NCBI RefSeq assembly: GCF_025060755.1 | Contig: NZ_JANYUY010000015.1 | Location: forward strand, 1 to 64,000 | Source of the DNA: Paenibacillus doosanensis | GTDB lineage: Bacteria > Bacillota > Bacilli > Paenibacillales > NBRC-103111 | Direction: 5' to 3' | Length of the DNA: 64,000 bases | Translations under genes and position numbers: made by a program | Shown here: positions 49,741-58,804 of the stretch, in pieces | Numbering within the stretch: position 1 is the stretch's first letter | Layout: each line of letters starts with the position of its first letter | The notes under the pieces: model-generated | Told to the model about the DNA's origin: nothing | Database searches by the model: none | The model's input: only the letters and a program-made list of their open reading frames with translations

Positions 49741-50434
49741 TGTGCCCATCCTCCAATGCGTATACTTGATCGACGATTTCCATAATCGCCGGATCATGCG
49801 TCGTTAAGACGATCGTCATGCCTTCCTGCTGGACGAGATCCTTAAACACCTTCATGACCTGCAGCCCCATCCGGCTGTCCAGCTCCGCGGTAGGCTCGTC
49901 GGCCAGCAGCAGCTTCGGGCGATGAGCGATCGCCCGGGCAATGGCGACGCGCTGCTGCTCTCCCCCCGACATCTCATAAGGGCGATGCTTCATTCTCGCC
50001 TTCAGCCCGACAAAATCGAGCGCCTGCTCCGAATACTCCCGATACTTCGACGAAGGGACGCCGGCGATGCGCAAGCCGAATTCGACGTTCTCATAAGCCG
50101 ACATATACGGCACCAGGGCGAAGGACTGAAAGATGAGGCCAAGCTGCGTGCGGCGCAGCTCGTTGCGCTTTTTGTCCGACATGACGGTGACGTCCTGTCC
50201 CATGAAATAGATCGCCCCTTCGGTCGGCCGGTCGAGCGCCCCGAGCATGTTCAGCAGCGTCGTTTTCCCGGAGCCGGATCGTCCTCTCAAAGCGACAAGC
50301 CGCCCCGCGGAAATGCTAAGATTGGCGCCGCGAAGCGCATGAACGGCCCCGCTTCCCTTACCGAAAGTCCGGGTTACGCCGAGCGCCTGGATAATCGGCT
50401 CCGCAGCGGATTGTTTCAATAACGGATAATTCAT
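49724..50434 (-). CDS. ABC transporter ATPase (MacB/LolD type), first gene of the exporter operon
   Basis: This is an ATP-hydrolysing subunit (236 aa) of the exporter. Walker A GRSGSGKT is at 51-58, the Q-loop follows in IFQSFALVPY, the signature is MSGGEQQ and Walker B LLLADEP. It is the compact MacB/LolD form without extra domains. ATG at 50434 is chosen because the frame upstream is unlike any ABC ATPase; its ribosome site (GGGGTG at about 12 nt) is long-spaced, and a GTG at 50449 is possible. The downstream gene starts within its last codons. Two ATPase genes for one permease gene suggest a heterodimer or a second partner encoded elsewhere. Confidence 0.9.
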   Translation of the reverse strand: MNYPLLKQSAAEPIIQALGVTRTFGKGSGAVHALRGANLSISAGRLVALRGRSGSGKTTLLNMLGALDRPTEGAIYFMGQDVTVMSDKKRNELRRTQLGLIFQSFALVPYMSAYENVEFGLRIAGVPSSKYREYSEQALDFVGLKARMKHRPYEMSGGEQQRVAIARAIAHRPKLLLADEPTAELDSRMGLQVMKVFKDLVQQEGMTIVLTTHDPAIMEIVDQVYALEDGHIVEEG

Positions 50435-50503
50435 ATCGATGGATTGCACCCCTTTTTTATGTAAGCGTTCTCTATAATAAATGTAACTTTTTCCATCGCA
50501 TAA

Positions 50504-50540
50504 AAATAGACACCAATTTGTTAGGAATTGGTGTCTATTT
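50504..50540 (-). terminator. Terminator of the second YesN-like gene
   Basis: A perfect 15-bp inverted repeat (50504-50518 with 50526-50540) with a 7-nt loop is followed on the minus strand by TTTTTAT. It contains the yesN stop and separates the regulator pair from the exporter operon. Confidence 0.9.
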
Positions 50541-52064
50541 GTTCTGTTCCTCGTATTCTTTCGGCGTGCATCCGACAATTCTTTTGAACGTCTTGGCGAA
50601 CGCTTTGGCGTCGATGAAGCCGACGGCTTCCGCGACTTCATACACTTTCCGCTCGCCTGCGGTCAAAAGACGCTTGGCTTCGTCAATCCGGATGGCCGTA
50701 AGCGTCTCCGTCAGCGATTCGCCGGTTTCCTTGCCGTACAAATCGCTCAAATAGCTGCGGCTGAGCCTGACATGCTCGGCAATGTCGGATGTGCTGATTT
50801 GCAGATGATAATGACGCTCCATATAATGTATCGCCTTGCGGACGAACGGATTGCGCGAGACCGGCAGCGGCTTCGCTTGCAGCTGCCTAGCTAAAACGCG
50901 ACAAGCCTCCGTCAGCCATGCCGCCAGGGAATCCATCCGCAGATGCGACTGCACGGAGACGGCCGTAACATACTGCCGCTCGAACGGCTCCAAATCCGCG
51001 GCCGTCTGCTGCCTAGCGAATGCGGCCGCCTGGCCGAGCAGCTCGTACACGAACGCGTACGCCGCATCGACGGCAGGCTGCAACTGCAGCAGGCGCTCCC
51101 CGATTTGCCGGGACCAATAGTTCATCGCTTCTTCGTTCATCCCGGCAACGGCCCGCAGCAAATTTTGCTTCTCTTCCTGCGGAAGCAGCCCTTCCGCCGC
51201 TTGCTTCGCGAAGCCGTCGGCCGCTTCCCGATCCGTCCCGTCCGCCGCCTCGTATCCATAGAAATAGCCGTGGCGCTTGCTCTCGTGCATCGCGATAACG
51301 TCTCTCAGCTGCTCGGCGCAGCGAATGCCCGCAACCTCGGTTATCAAGTACGACTCCGGCATGAGCCCGGCCTCTCCGCCGAGAAAGTCCGCGAGCCCGC
51401 CGCCGTTCCCCGGCTTGTCATAGAAAAGCAGCAGCCGCTGTTCGCTCAGCGACACATAAGCGAGCGCATCAGGCCAGTGCCAACCGAGTACCGGCAGAGC
51501 TGCGCCGGGCGCGAAATAAATCATGAAGCTGGCCATTTCGGCGCCCGCCCCGAACCATTCGTTCGCCAGTTCTTCGTCAGGCTCCCCGCTGATCCACGTT
51601 TTTTGCAGCCTAAGGCCCCATTGGGCCTGCTTGGACTGCTGCAGCTCGCGATGCAGCCGCTCGCGCTGCGCTTTATCCGTCCGTTGGCTCTGCAGAGCTT
51701 CTCTGGCCTCGCCCAAAATAACCGCCAGCTGCTCCGGCTCCATCGTCGGCTTCAATATATAATCATGGGCCCCCCGCTTCATCGCTTCCTTTACATAGGC
51801 GAAATCGTCCAGGCAGCTGAGCACGACGATAGCGACATCCGCCCCCTCTTCCTTCAGCCGCTTGACCAGCTCCAAGCCGTCCATTCGGGGCATTAGAATA
51901 TCGGTAACGATCAGATCGACGCGGCCGCTGCGCACAAACTCCCACGCATCCAGGCCATCGGCCGCTTCGCCCGCCCATTGCAGGCCGTGCTCCTCCCAGC
52001 GGATCATCGTTTTGAGCACTTTGCGCACGATCGGCTCATCATCGACAATCAGTACGTTCATCAT
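50535..52064 (-). CDS. YesN-like AraC-type response regulator (exporter-linked)
   Basis: This is a response regulator (509 aa) with a receiver domain (about residues 1-125). D55 in VTDILMP is the phospho-acceptor, and ILKPT carries the conserved Lys. A middle region of about 270 residues with long Glu/Leu-rich helices makes it larger than the first YesN-like protein. Two C-terminal AraC helix-turn-helix motifs follow (ISTSDIAEHVRLSRSYLSDL and VYEVAEAVGFIDAKAFAKTF). The ATG has AGGAT about 8 nt upstream; a second ATG follows directly. It starts 4 nt after the kinase gene ends. Its likely targets are unknown, but the exporter operon begins right behind its terminator. Confidence 0.92.
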   Translation of the reverse strand: MMNVLIVDDEPIVRKVLKTMIRWEEHGLQWAGEAADGLDAWEFVRSGRVDLIVTDILMPRMDGLELVKRLKEEGADVAIVVLSCLDDFAYVKEAMKRGAHDYILKPTMEPEQLAVILGEAREALQSQRTDKAQRERLHRELQQSKQAQWGLRLQKTWISGEPDEELANEWFGAGAEMASFMIYFAPGAALPVLGWHWPDALAYVSLSEQRLLLFYDKPGNGGGLADFLGGEAGLMPESYLITEVAGIRCAEQLRDVIAMHESKRHGYFYGYEAADGTDREAADGFAKQAAEGLLPQEEKQNLLRAVAGMNEEAMNYWSRQIGERLLQLQPAVDAAYAFVYELLGQAAAFARQQTAADLEPFERQYVTAVSVQSHLRMDSLAAWLTEACRVLARQLQAKPLPVSRNPFVRKAIHYMERHYHLQISTSDIAEHVRLSRSYLSDLYGKETGESLTETLTAIRIDEAKRLLTAGERKVYEVAEAVGFIDAKAFAKTFKRIVGCTPKEYEEQNK

Positions 52065-52068
52065 GGGC

Positions 52069-53778
52069 TTATCCTACCTCGCTTTGATGCACCGGCAGCG
52101 TCAAACGTATCGTCGTTCCCTGCCGCGCCTTGCTTATAATGCTCATGTTATAGCCGTCTCCGTAATACAGACGGATTTTTTCCCGAATATGCTTCAGTCC
52201 GATACCGCTCATCCGCTCCCTCATCGCGGCCGCGTCGCTATCATGCCGCAGCGGCTCGCTCTCCATACCTATTCCGTTATCTTCTACTTGGCACAGCAGA
52301 AGCTCACGCTGCACGTCTAGCCAGATGCGGATAACGATAAGTCCCCCTTTTCGCCCCGGCTCGATTCCGTGAATAATCGCATTCTCAACTAAAGGCTGCA
52401 AAATCATGCGGGGAACGAGGCAGCCGTTAGTCAGCGAATCGACTTCGCATTCCAGCCGCACTTGATCGCCGTAGCGAAACGATTGAATTTCCATATAATC
52501 GCGAATCAGCCCGATTTCTTCGCGGATCGTGATGAAATCTCCCTTTTTCCCCAAGCTCGCCTGCAGCAGCCTTACCAGCGAGGTAACGACCTCGGCGATT
52601 TGCGGCGTATGATGCATCTTCGCCACCCATTTGATCGTATTGAGCGTATTATACAAAAAGTGAGGGTTCAGCTGATATTGCAGCGCTTCCATCTCCGCTT
52701 CTTTTTTCAACGATTCCTCTCTCTTTACCTGCTTGATCAGCTCTTCCAGCCTGTTGAGCATCTGGTTGTAGCTCTCTCCGAGCTCGCTCCATTCGCGGCT
52801 GCTTTTACGTACCCAATACGCTTTGAAATCGCCGAGCTCCGCCCGATTCATCAATGCGCGCAGGTGCAGCATCGGGGTCGTAAAAAAATGACGAAACAAG
52901 TAAGCGCTTAAACCTATTACAAACAGCAGCAGCAGGATCGCCAGTGCGAGCGTCTGCCGAAAAGCTTGTCCGTGAGCATGCTCCAAGCTCTGCGGAGCTT
53001 CGATTCGCGACGTCCATACCGTCCCGGGCAGTTCCACCTTAAGCTGGGACCATACGGCATCGCCCTTCCACTGGGTCTGTCCGTCCTGCGCCGTCGCCCA
53101 TTCCGGCTCTCGGACATCCCCGTTATAGGCCGAGGAGAACCTGCTGTACATCGTCGCGCCGTCTTGATCCAGCAGTTGGTTGCGCAGCAGCGGCCACTTG
53201 CCGTAGATGTCTTTCATCAGCGAATCCATATCGATCATCATGTGCACCGAACCTCTGACCACATTCGTTTTGCGGTCCGCTACAGGCGCCGCATAGATCA
53301 TTTCCGCCGGACCCGACACATCGTCCTCCGCCTGTCTGCGCACGATAACTCTATCCTGCTTCTGAAGCGCGCCCGGCTGAACGTCAAGCAGCGCGCCGGC
53401 CGCATCGGAGTTCGTGCAAATGATATAGCGTTTATCGTTCACCGCGACGCATAAATCCGATATATACGGCATCTGCGAGATTTGCTGTTTGATAAGCATG
53501 TCGGTATAGTCTCTGAGCGTCCTCTCCTCCGCCGAATCGCGGGTTAGCGAATCGTCGGCCAGCCGCTGCACATAAGGATCGCCGCCAATGCTGCGGGCTA
53601 TGCCGTCCAGCTCGGCAAACGTTTGCTTCAGTCTTTGCAGCGTCTGTTCGTGCAGACGCGCGACCTGTCCCGACATTTCGAGGCGCTCCTTCTCCGCCAA
53701 TTGGCGGGAATAGAACGTAACGGTGGCAAGCACGGACAACGTGCATACGAGCAACACATAAATTAGCAGACGAAACAT
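52069..53778 (-). CDS. YesM-family sensor histidine kinase (exporter-linked)
   Basis: This is a membrane sensor kinase (569 aa) encoded with its YesN-like partner. It has an N-terminal helix (LLIYVLLVCTLSVLATVTF), an extracellular sensor region (about residues 30-275), a second helix (LALAILLLLFVIGLSAYLF) and a HAMP linker. The phospho-acceptor is H373 in LNPHFLYNTLN. The ATPase domain has LVENAIIHGIE and EDNGIGM, and a C-terminal IGLKHIREKIRL G box. GGGAG lies 11 nt before the ATG. The extracellular part shows no recognisable ligand site. It differs clearly in sequence from the importer-linked kinase at 1992-3818. Confidence 0.92.
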   Translation of the reverse strand: MFRLLIYVLLVCTLSVLATVTFYSRQLAEKERLEMSGQVARLHEQTLQRLKQTFAELDGIARSIGGDPYVQRLADDSLTRDSAEERTLRDYTDMLIKQQISQMPYISDLCVAVNDKRYIICTNSDAAGALLDVQPGALQKQDRVIVRRQAEDDVSGPAEMIYAAPVADRKTNVVRGSVHMMIDMDSLMKDIYGKWPLLRNQLLDQDGATMYSRFSSAYNGDVREPEWATAQDGQTQWKGDAVWSQLKVELPGTVWTSRIEAPQSLEHAHGQAFRQTLALAILLLLFVIGLSAYLFRHFFTTPMLHLRALMNRAELGDFKAYWVRKSSREWSELGESYNQMLNRLEELIKQVKREESLKKEAEMEALQYQLNPHFLYNTLNTIKWVAKMHHTPQIAEVVTSLVRLLQASLGKKGDFITIREEIGLIRDYMEIQSFRYGDQVRLECEVDSLTNGCLVPRMILQPLVENAIIHGIEPGRKGGLIVIRIWLDVQRELLLCQVEDNGIGMESEPLRHDSDAAAMRERMSGIGLKHIREKIRLYYGDGYNMSIISKARQGTTIRLTLPVHQSEVG

Positions 53779-53812
53779 GCGCGTCTAATCTCCCGAAACC
53801 TCTCAAATTTGG

Positions 53813-53846
53813 AAAAAAACCCATGAGCCTTAAAGCTCACGGGTTT
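53813..53846 (-). terminator. Terminator of the Cys-cluster protein gene
   Basis: A 12-bp stem (53817-53828 with 53835-53846, one mismatch) is followed on the minus strand by a T-run (53813-53819). It separates the small gene from the kinase gene. Confidence 0.8.
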
Positions 53847-53853
53847 CATTTCG

Positions 53854-54126
53854 TTACGGCGTTCCTGCCATTTGAATCGCTTGAGCCGCAAGCTCGTCTT
53901 TATAGCTCGACATGCAGTTGCACAAGAAATCCTTGCGGCAAATCGGGCAAGGCTCTTTGAGCAGACGATTGACATGCGTCAAAACCGGCTCGCCGGATGC
54001 TGCTTCCTTCTCGAATATAAGTCGGCACGAAGTGCGGTCCTTCAAGTTCACCACAATTTCAAACAAACCATTTTTCTGGTTGTGGCTGACAATTTTGGCA
54101 TCGACGACTTGTGGTTGATATGCCAT
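53854..54126 (-). CDS. Small protein with a C-terminal cysteine cluster (90 aa)
   Basis: I do not recognise this protein. The first 60 residues read as a beta-rich domain (VVDAKIVSHNQKNGLFEIVVNLKDRTSCRLIF). The end carries CPICRKDFLCNC, a CxxC plus CxC cluster that could bind zinc or an iron-sulfur centre. The ATG at 54124-54126 is chosen because GAGAGGTG lies 9 nt upstream. It is flanked by its own terminator and by the AIM24 gene 48 nt upstream on the same strand, so it may be the end of that unit. Function is open. Confidence 0.72.
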   Translation of the reverse strand: MAYQPQVVDAKIVSHNQKNGLFEIVVNLKDRTSCRLIFEKEAASGEPVLTHVNRLLKEPCPICRKDFLCNCMSSYKDELAAQAIQMAGTP

Positions 54127-54174
54127 TGATCTCAGCACCTCTCTTATGTATTTATCTTTGAATAATAGCTTGTT

Positions 54175-54963
54175 TTACTTATCCCCGTCAAGTAGATTGC
54201 CGATTCCCCCGAGAATGCTGCCTTCTTCCTTACGGCCGCCCGCGCGGGTAGCCGAAAGCACGCGGTCTGCCAGACGGCTGAACGGCAGCGATTGAATCCA
54301 TACCCGTCCCGGCCCTCGCAGCGTGGCGAAGAATAAGCCTTCCCCGCCGAAAATAGCGGTCTTGATTCCTTTGACGAACTCGATATCATAATCGATATCC
54401 TGCGTCATGGCGACCAGGCAGCCCGTATCCACGCGGATCAGCTCTCCCGGAGCCAGCACCTTCTCGCAGATCGCCCCGCCGGCGTGAACGAACGCCAGTC
54501 CGTCTCCCTCGATCTTTTGCATGATGAAGCCTTCTCCGCCGAAGAAGCCGGTACCCAGCTTACGCTGCAGAGCGATTCCTACCGATACGCCTTTGGCGGC
54601 GCAAAGAAAGGCATCCTTCTGGCAGATCAGCCTGCCGCCGAGCTGCGACAAATCCATAGGCAGAATATGCCCCGGATACGGCGAAGCGAAGGACACTCTC
54701 TCCTTCCCGCGGCCATGGTTCGTAAACAGCGTCATGAACAAGCTTTCGCCGGTCAACAGCCGTTTGCCCGCGCCGAACAGCTTGCCGACAAACCCCTTGT
54801 CATCGTCGCTGCCGTCTCCGAAAATCGTCTGCATATGGATGGAGCCGTCCATCATCATTAAGCTGCCCGCCTCGGCTACGACGCTTTCCCCCGGATCGAG
54901 CTCTATTTCCACATATTGCATTTCCGAACCGACAATTTGATAATCGATTTCATGAGCGTTCAT
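54175..54963 (-). CDS. AIM24/TIGR00266-family protein
   Basis: This is a soluble 262-aa protein of the TIGR00266 (AIM24-like) family, whose fold is a beta prism and whose role is unknown. Family features are YVEIELDPGESVVAEAGSLMMMDG, GLFFATLRGPGRVWIQSLPFSRLADR and repeated GGEG turns (FFGGEGFIMQKIEGDG, IFGGEGLFFATL). The C-terminus is Gly-rich. GGGAGGG lies about 7 nt before the ATG. It is transcribed toward the Cys-cluster gene. In some Bacillales such genes are tied to membrane stress, but nothing in the sequence shows that here. Confidence 0.87.
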   Translation of the reverse strand: MNAHEIDYQIVGSEMQYVEIELDPGESVVAEAGSLMMMDGSIHMQTIFGDGSDDDKGFVGKLFGAGKRLLTGESLFMTLFTNHGRGKERVSFASPYPGHILPMDLSQLGGRLICQKDAFLCAAKGVSVGIALQRKLGTGFFGGEGFIMQKIEGDGLAFVHAGGAICEKVLAPGELIRVDTGCLVAMTQDIDYDIEFVKGIKTAIFGGEGLFFATLRGPGRVWIQSLPFSRLADRVLSATRAGGRKEEGSILGGIGNLLDGDK

Positions 54964-55032
54964 TTGGCAATCCCTCCCGCTTCATACTATATCATACCTC
55001 GGCTTGGCAAGTCTTGCCTTGAGCAGCCTGGC

Positions 55033-55524
55033 TCAGACGGTCTTGGGACCGCGCTCCTCCTTGCGCTTTTTCCGCGCTTGGTACCGCTCCTCGGCGCTCG
55101 CGAACAGCTTAAGCTCCTCTTCGCTTTCGGGGATGACGGCGGGAACGGGAGTCGGCTTGCCCTCGTCATCCAGCGCCACGAACGTCAGAAACGAGGTCGC
55201 CGTCGTCTTCCGCTCTCCCGTAAACAAGTTTTCGGACTGCACCTTGACGTAAACTTCCATCGAGCTGCGGTGCGTCCAGGAAACGAACGCTTCCAGCATG
55301 ATGGCCTCCCCGACTCTTACCGGAGCGAGAAAATCGAGGCTGTCGCTGGATGCCGTAACGACGCCTCGCCGCGAGTGGCGCATGCTGGCAATCGTCGCGA
55401 TTTTATCGATATACCGCATGACGACGCCTCCGAACATCGTCCCGTGATAGTTCGTATCGGAAGGAAATATAATATCGGTCATCGTCGAGCGTGACAAGCT
55501 TGCCGGTTTGGCTTCGTCAGTCAT
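55033..55524 (-). CDS. Acyl-CoA thioesterase (hotdog fold, YkhA-like)
   Basis: This is a cytosolic thioesterase (163 aa) that hydrolyses acyl-CoA. The hotdog active-site region is IIFPSDTNYHGTMFGGVVMRYIDKIATI, with the Asn and Asp typical of the YciA/YkhA group. SLDFLAPVRVGEAIMLEAFVSW is the second conserved block. ATG at 55522-55524 is chosen because AGGAGGTG lies 9 nt upstream; the frame before it is not conserved. The C-terminal 30 residues are Lys/Arg/Glu rich. The substrate chain length is not shown. Confidence 0.9.
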   Translation of the reverse strand: MTDEAKPASLSRSTMTDIIFPSDTNYHGTMFGGVVMRYIDKIATIASMRHSRRGVVTASSDSLDFLAPVRVGEAIMLEAFVSWTHRSSMEVYVKVQSENLFTGERKTTATSFLTFVALDDEGKPTPVPAVIPESEEELKLFASAEERYQARKKRKEERGPKTV

Positions 55525-55581
55525 GATCCCGGACACCTCCTGTTGTTTTGACAAACAGCCTGCTCACGAAAAATAATTCGT

Positions 55582-56757
55582 TTAGTAGCTCAGCTTCAAT
55601 AGAGCGGCGGCTTCGGCCGCCGTTTGACGAGCCTGCTGCACGTCGTCCGCCGTGCTTAACGCAACCGCCATTCTGCGGCCTACCTTGGTCTCCGGCTTGC
55701 CGAAGACGCGCACCTGCGTATTGGGCAGCGCCAGCGCCTGCCCGATGCCCTCGACGCGGAATTGCTGCCGTTCTTCCCCGGCCTTCAGCGTGTGGGACGC
55801 TCCCGGTGTCAGCAGACGGATCGTCGGAATCGGAAAGCCGAGAATCGCTCTGACATGAAGGGCGAATTCGGACAAATCTTGCGTCACCATCGTCACCATG
55901 CCCGTATCGTGGGGCCGCGGCGACACTTCGCTGAAATACACCTCGTCTTTGCCCAAAAACAGCTCGACGCCGTAAATCCCCGTTCCGCCCAGCGCTTCGG
56001 TAATCGTCCCCGCAATCTGCTGCGCCCGCGCAATCTGCCGCTCGCTCATCGGGTGAGGCTGCCAGGACTCGATATAATCGCCGTCCTTCTGCACATGGCC
56101 GATCGGCGCGCAGTACGTCGTTCCCGAAGCCGAGCGCACCGTAAGCAGCGTAATCTCCGATTCGAAATGAATAAACTGCTCGACGATGACCCTCGTCTTC
56201 TTGGCGCGGCCTCCCTCCATCGCATAGTTCCACGACGCCTCTACGTCGTCCGGCGTGCGGCAGACGCTCTGGCCCTTGCCCGAGGAGCTCATAATCGGCT
56301 TAATGACGCACGGCGTGCCTATTTTGGCGACCGCCGCCTCCAACTCCTCCAGGCTGTCGGCGAATTCATACTTCGCCGTCGGCAGCTGCAGCGTTTCCGC
56401 AGCCAACCGGCGGATGCCTTCGCGGTCCATGGTCAACCGCGCCGCCGTCGCCGTCGGAACGACGCGGAAGCCTTCTTGTTCAAGCTCTACCAGCACGTCC
56501 GTAGCGATCGCCTCGATCTCCGGAACGATCAGATCCGGGCGTTCCTGCAAGATCACCCGGCGCAGCTGCTCGCCGTCGAGCATATTGATCACATACGAGC
56601 GATGCGCCACCTGCATCGCCGGAGCGTTCTCGTAACGATCGACGGCAATCGTCTCGACTCCGAGCCGCTGGGCTTCAATGACGACTTCCTTGCCGAGCTC
56701 CCCGGAGCCGAGCAGCAGCATTTTCTTGGCCTGTCCTGATAATGGTGAACCGTACAT
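55582..56757 (-). CDS. purT: Formate-dependent phosphoribosylglycinamide formyltransferase
   Basis: PurT (391 aa) uses formate and ATP to formylate GAR in purine synthesis, an alternative to folate-dependent PurN. The first domain opens [23 protein letters not shown]. The ATP-grasp domain follows, with [12 protein letters not shown] as the P-loop-like segment, FVEVSPR-type sequence [15 protein letters not shown], and [17 protein letters not shown] near the end. Length and motifs match B. subtilis PurT. GGAGG lies upstream of the ATG at 56757. The gene is alone, not in a pur cluster, as is usual for purT. Confidence 0.94.
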   Translation of the reverse strand: MYGSPLSGQAKKMLLLGSGELGKEVVIEAQRLGVETIAVDRYENAPAMQVAHRSYVINMLDGEQLRRVILQERPDLIVPEIEAIATDVLVELEQEGFRVVPTATAARLTMDREGIRRLAAETLQLPTAKYEFADSLEELEAAVAKIGTPCVIKPIMSSSGKGQSVCRTPDDVEASWNYAMEGGRAKKTRVIVEQFIHFESEITLLTVRSASGTTYCAPIGHVQKDGDYIESWQPHPMSERQIARAQQIAGTITEALGGTGIYGVELFLGKDEVYFSEVSPRPHDTGMVTMVTQDLSEFALHVRAILGFPIPTIRLLTPGASHTLKAGEERQQFRVEGIGQALALPNTQVRVFGKPETKVGRRMAVALSTADDVQQARQTAAEAAALLKLSY

Positions 56758-56857
56758 GATTATCCTTCCTCCCGAAGCGAGAATACTTGCATCTGTAACC
56801 ATTCATTTTCTTATGTATGACTGCGCCGCCCGCAAGACCGGCGAATAAGCCGTGCGA

Positions 56858-58771
56858 TTAGCGGAGCAGCAGTCTGCGCAGTATAGGGGCAAGCTGCCCG
56901 GCAAGCTCGGAAACGTCGGGTACGAGCACGCTGTGCCTTCCGTAAATATTTCTCATCGTTTCGCGTTCCGTGTCTTTAATAAACCCGCTGCCAATGAATA
57001 CGCTGATGACCTCCACGCCCCGTCTTCTTGCCTGAAGAACGGCCTCGCACGTATCTACGATGCCTTCCTCATGATAATCGGAGGCCGACGGCTCTCCGTC
57101 TGAGAATACGAGCAGCACCTTCTGCTTCTCCGGTCGAGGCAGCAGCCTCTCCGACGCAATCCGGATCGCATAGCCGTCCCGGTTATCCTGCTCCGCCTGA
57201 AGCTGAAGCAGCTTGGCGCCGGCCGACGGGTCTGTCAGGCTGCCCGCGAAATCGGTAACGATCCGAAATACGTTCGGAGCGGCTTCCTCCGTCACCTCGT
57301 CCGCATCCTCCCAAAAGCCGATCACTTCATGCGGAATGCAAAGCTGAGTCAACGATTCGTGGAACAGCGCAATGCCGAGATGCGCCCGTTCCATTTTATC
57401 ATACATGGAAGCGGAGCAGTCGACCAACAAGGAAAAAACGGCGTCGATCTCCGCGGCAGGCTGGCTGCGCTTGTAAAACAGCCGCGGCAGCGGCTCCCAC
57501 GCGCTGCGCACCAGCTTGCGGCCGAGCCGCCCCGACAGCCGTTCTCCCCGCGGGGCGCTGCGTTTCTGCTCCATCGTCATTCGAATCGTCTTCTTCAGCT
57601 TGCTTGCGATCGGCTCCACCTGCCGCTTCATCTCCGCATAGTCCAGCAGCGCCCGCGAATCGGGCGCTTCCGCCTGCCTGTACACCGGCCTCGCCTTGCG
57701 GTTCAGCCGGCCGTACGGCTCAGCACCTCCGGCCGGACCGCCCTCAATGCGGTCCAGCGGCTCTAGCGACGGCAGCTCCGGCTCGTTCCGGTTCGCCGCC
57801 CGGGACGCTCCTTGCGCAATGCCGAGCGCCTGATCGTCGCTGTCCGCTTCGCGAACGTGGTCGCTTAACAGGTCGGTGCCGGAGCCCTGCTCGATATCGA
57901 AGCGGAGCAGCGTCTGCTCCTGCTTCTTCGTCTCGCGATGCCAGTTCGGCAGCTTCTCGCCCTTCTGCTGCGGCTCCTCCCGTTTCTCCAGCGGCAGCGT
58001 CTCGCCGCTCTTCAGCTTCTTCTTGCGCTTCAGCTCGCCGATATAGTCCCAGGACAGCGGCTGCACGGTCCCGTTATGGCGAAGCAGCGAGTAATAGCCG
58101 ACCCGGCAATCGCTCTCCATGGAGCCAAGCTCCATCCACCGCTCCACGACGCTTTGGCACAGCTGCGCCGCCTCGACCGTGCTTCTTAGCGACGAGACGG
58201 CCCGCAGCCAGCGATTCAGCGGCTCCAGCAGCTGCGGGGAGCCTTGAGCCGTAAGCAGCAGCGATTCCGCCGCTTGTCCGTGCAGCAAGGCGGCTGCGGC
58301 GCACAGCAGAGCGTCGCTCAGCTCCTTGCGGCCGAAATGCCCGTCGCTCTTGGCCGCATAATGCTTGGCGAGAATCTGGCTGCGCAGCTTGAAACCGGAG
58401 GCGGTCCCCGGCCTGAGTCGGATGCAGATAGCCGTTAACCGGATTTCCTCGCACAAGGCCAGCAACTGCCGCGCCAGACGGGACAGCAGGTGGCCTTCGG
58501 ACCAGTCCAGGTAGCCGGCCACGGCCCGCGAATCCGTAAACCACGCGCTGCCTGCGGCCCTTAAATACACATCCGTCTTCATTCCGGCCAGCTTCGTCTC
58601 CTCCGGATAATAGCTCCAAAACTGGCTGACCGCAATCATCTTTTCCCGATCGTCATAGAAGGAATGATAGGAAAACTCCAGCCGCAGCTCCTCCAGCCCG
58701 GACAGCGCCTTGGCCAAATCCAGCAGCTGCATGTGCAGAAACGCGTCTACCTCATTTTCAACAAAACGCAT
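56858..58771 (-). CDS. YojO/NorD-like VWA domain protein
   Basis: This is a VWA partner (637 aa) of the MoxR ATPase upstream, nearly the same length as B. subtilis YojO. The N-terminal 330 residues are helical, and the central part is charged. The C-terminal VWA domain carries the metal site DCSAS (SLLVDCSASMYDKM), a Thr-containing loop and FSDGEPSASDYHEEG. Homologues such as NorD and CobT/CbbO help insert metals into nitric oxide reductase, Rubisco or cobaltochelatase. GGAGAG lies about 6 nt before the ATG. It follows the ATPase gene by 33 nt. No client enzyme gene is adjacent. Confidence 0.88.
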   Translation of the reverse strand: MRFVENEVDAFLHMQLLDLAKALSGLEELRLEFSYHSFYDDREKMIAVSQFWSYYPEETKLAGMKTDVYLRAAGSAWFTDSRAVAGYLDWSEGHLLSRLARQLLALCEEIRLTAICIRLRPGTASGFKLRSQILAKHYAAKSDGHFGRKELSDALLCAAAALLHGQAAESLLLTAQGSPQLLEPLNRWLRAVSSLRSTVEAAQLCQSVVERWMELGSMESDCRVGYYSLLRHNGTVQPLSWDYIGELKRKKKLKSGETLPLEKREEPQQKGEKLPNWHRETKKQEQTLLRFDIEQGSGTDLLSDHVREADSDDQALGIAQGASRAANRNEPELPSLEPLDRIEGGPAGGAEPYGRLNRKARPVYRQAEAPDSRALLDYAEMKRQVEPIASKLKKTIRMTMEQKRSAPRGERLSGRLGRKLVRSAWEPLPRLFYKRSQPAAEIDAVFSLLVDCSASMYDKMERAHLGIALFHESLTQLCIPHEVIGFWEDADEVTEEAAPNVFRIVTDFAGSLTDPSAGAKLLQLQAEQDNRDGYAIRIASERLLPRPEKQKVLLVFSDGEPSASDYHEEGIVDTCEAVLQARRRGVEVISVFIGSGFIKDTERETMRNIYGRHSVLVPDVSELAGQLAPILRRLLLR

Positions 58772-58804
58772 AAGCTCTCCTTATTACCCGCCGGTTATCG
58801 CATT

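Noticed and set aside
50459-50473. cre-like sequence near the exporter operon start
   Set aside because: It has at least two mismatches to the CcpA consensus at conserved positions.
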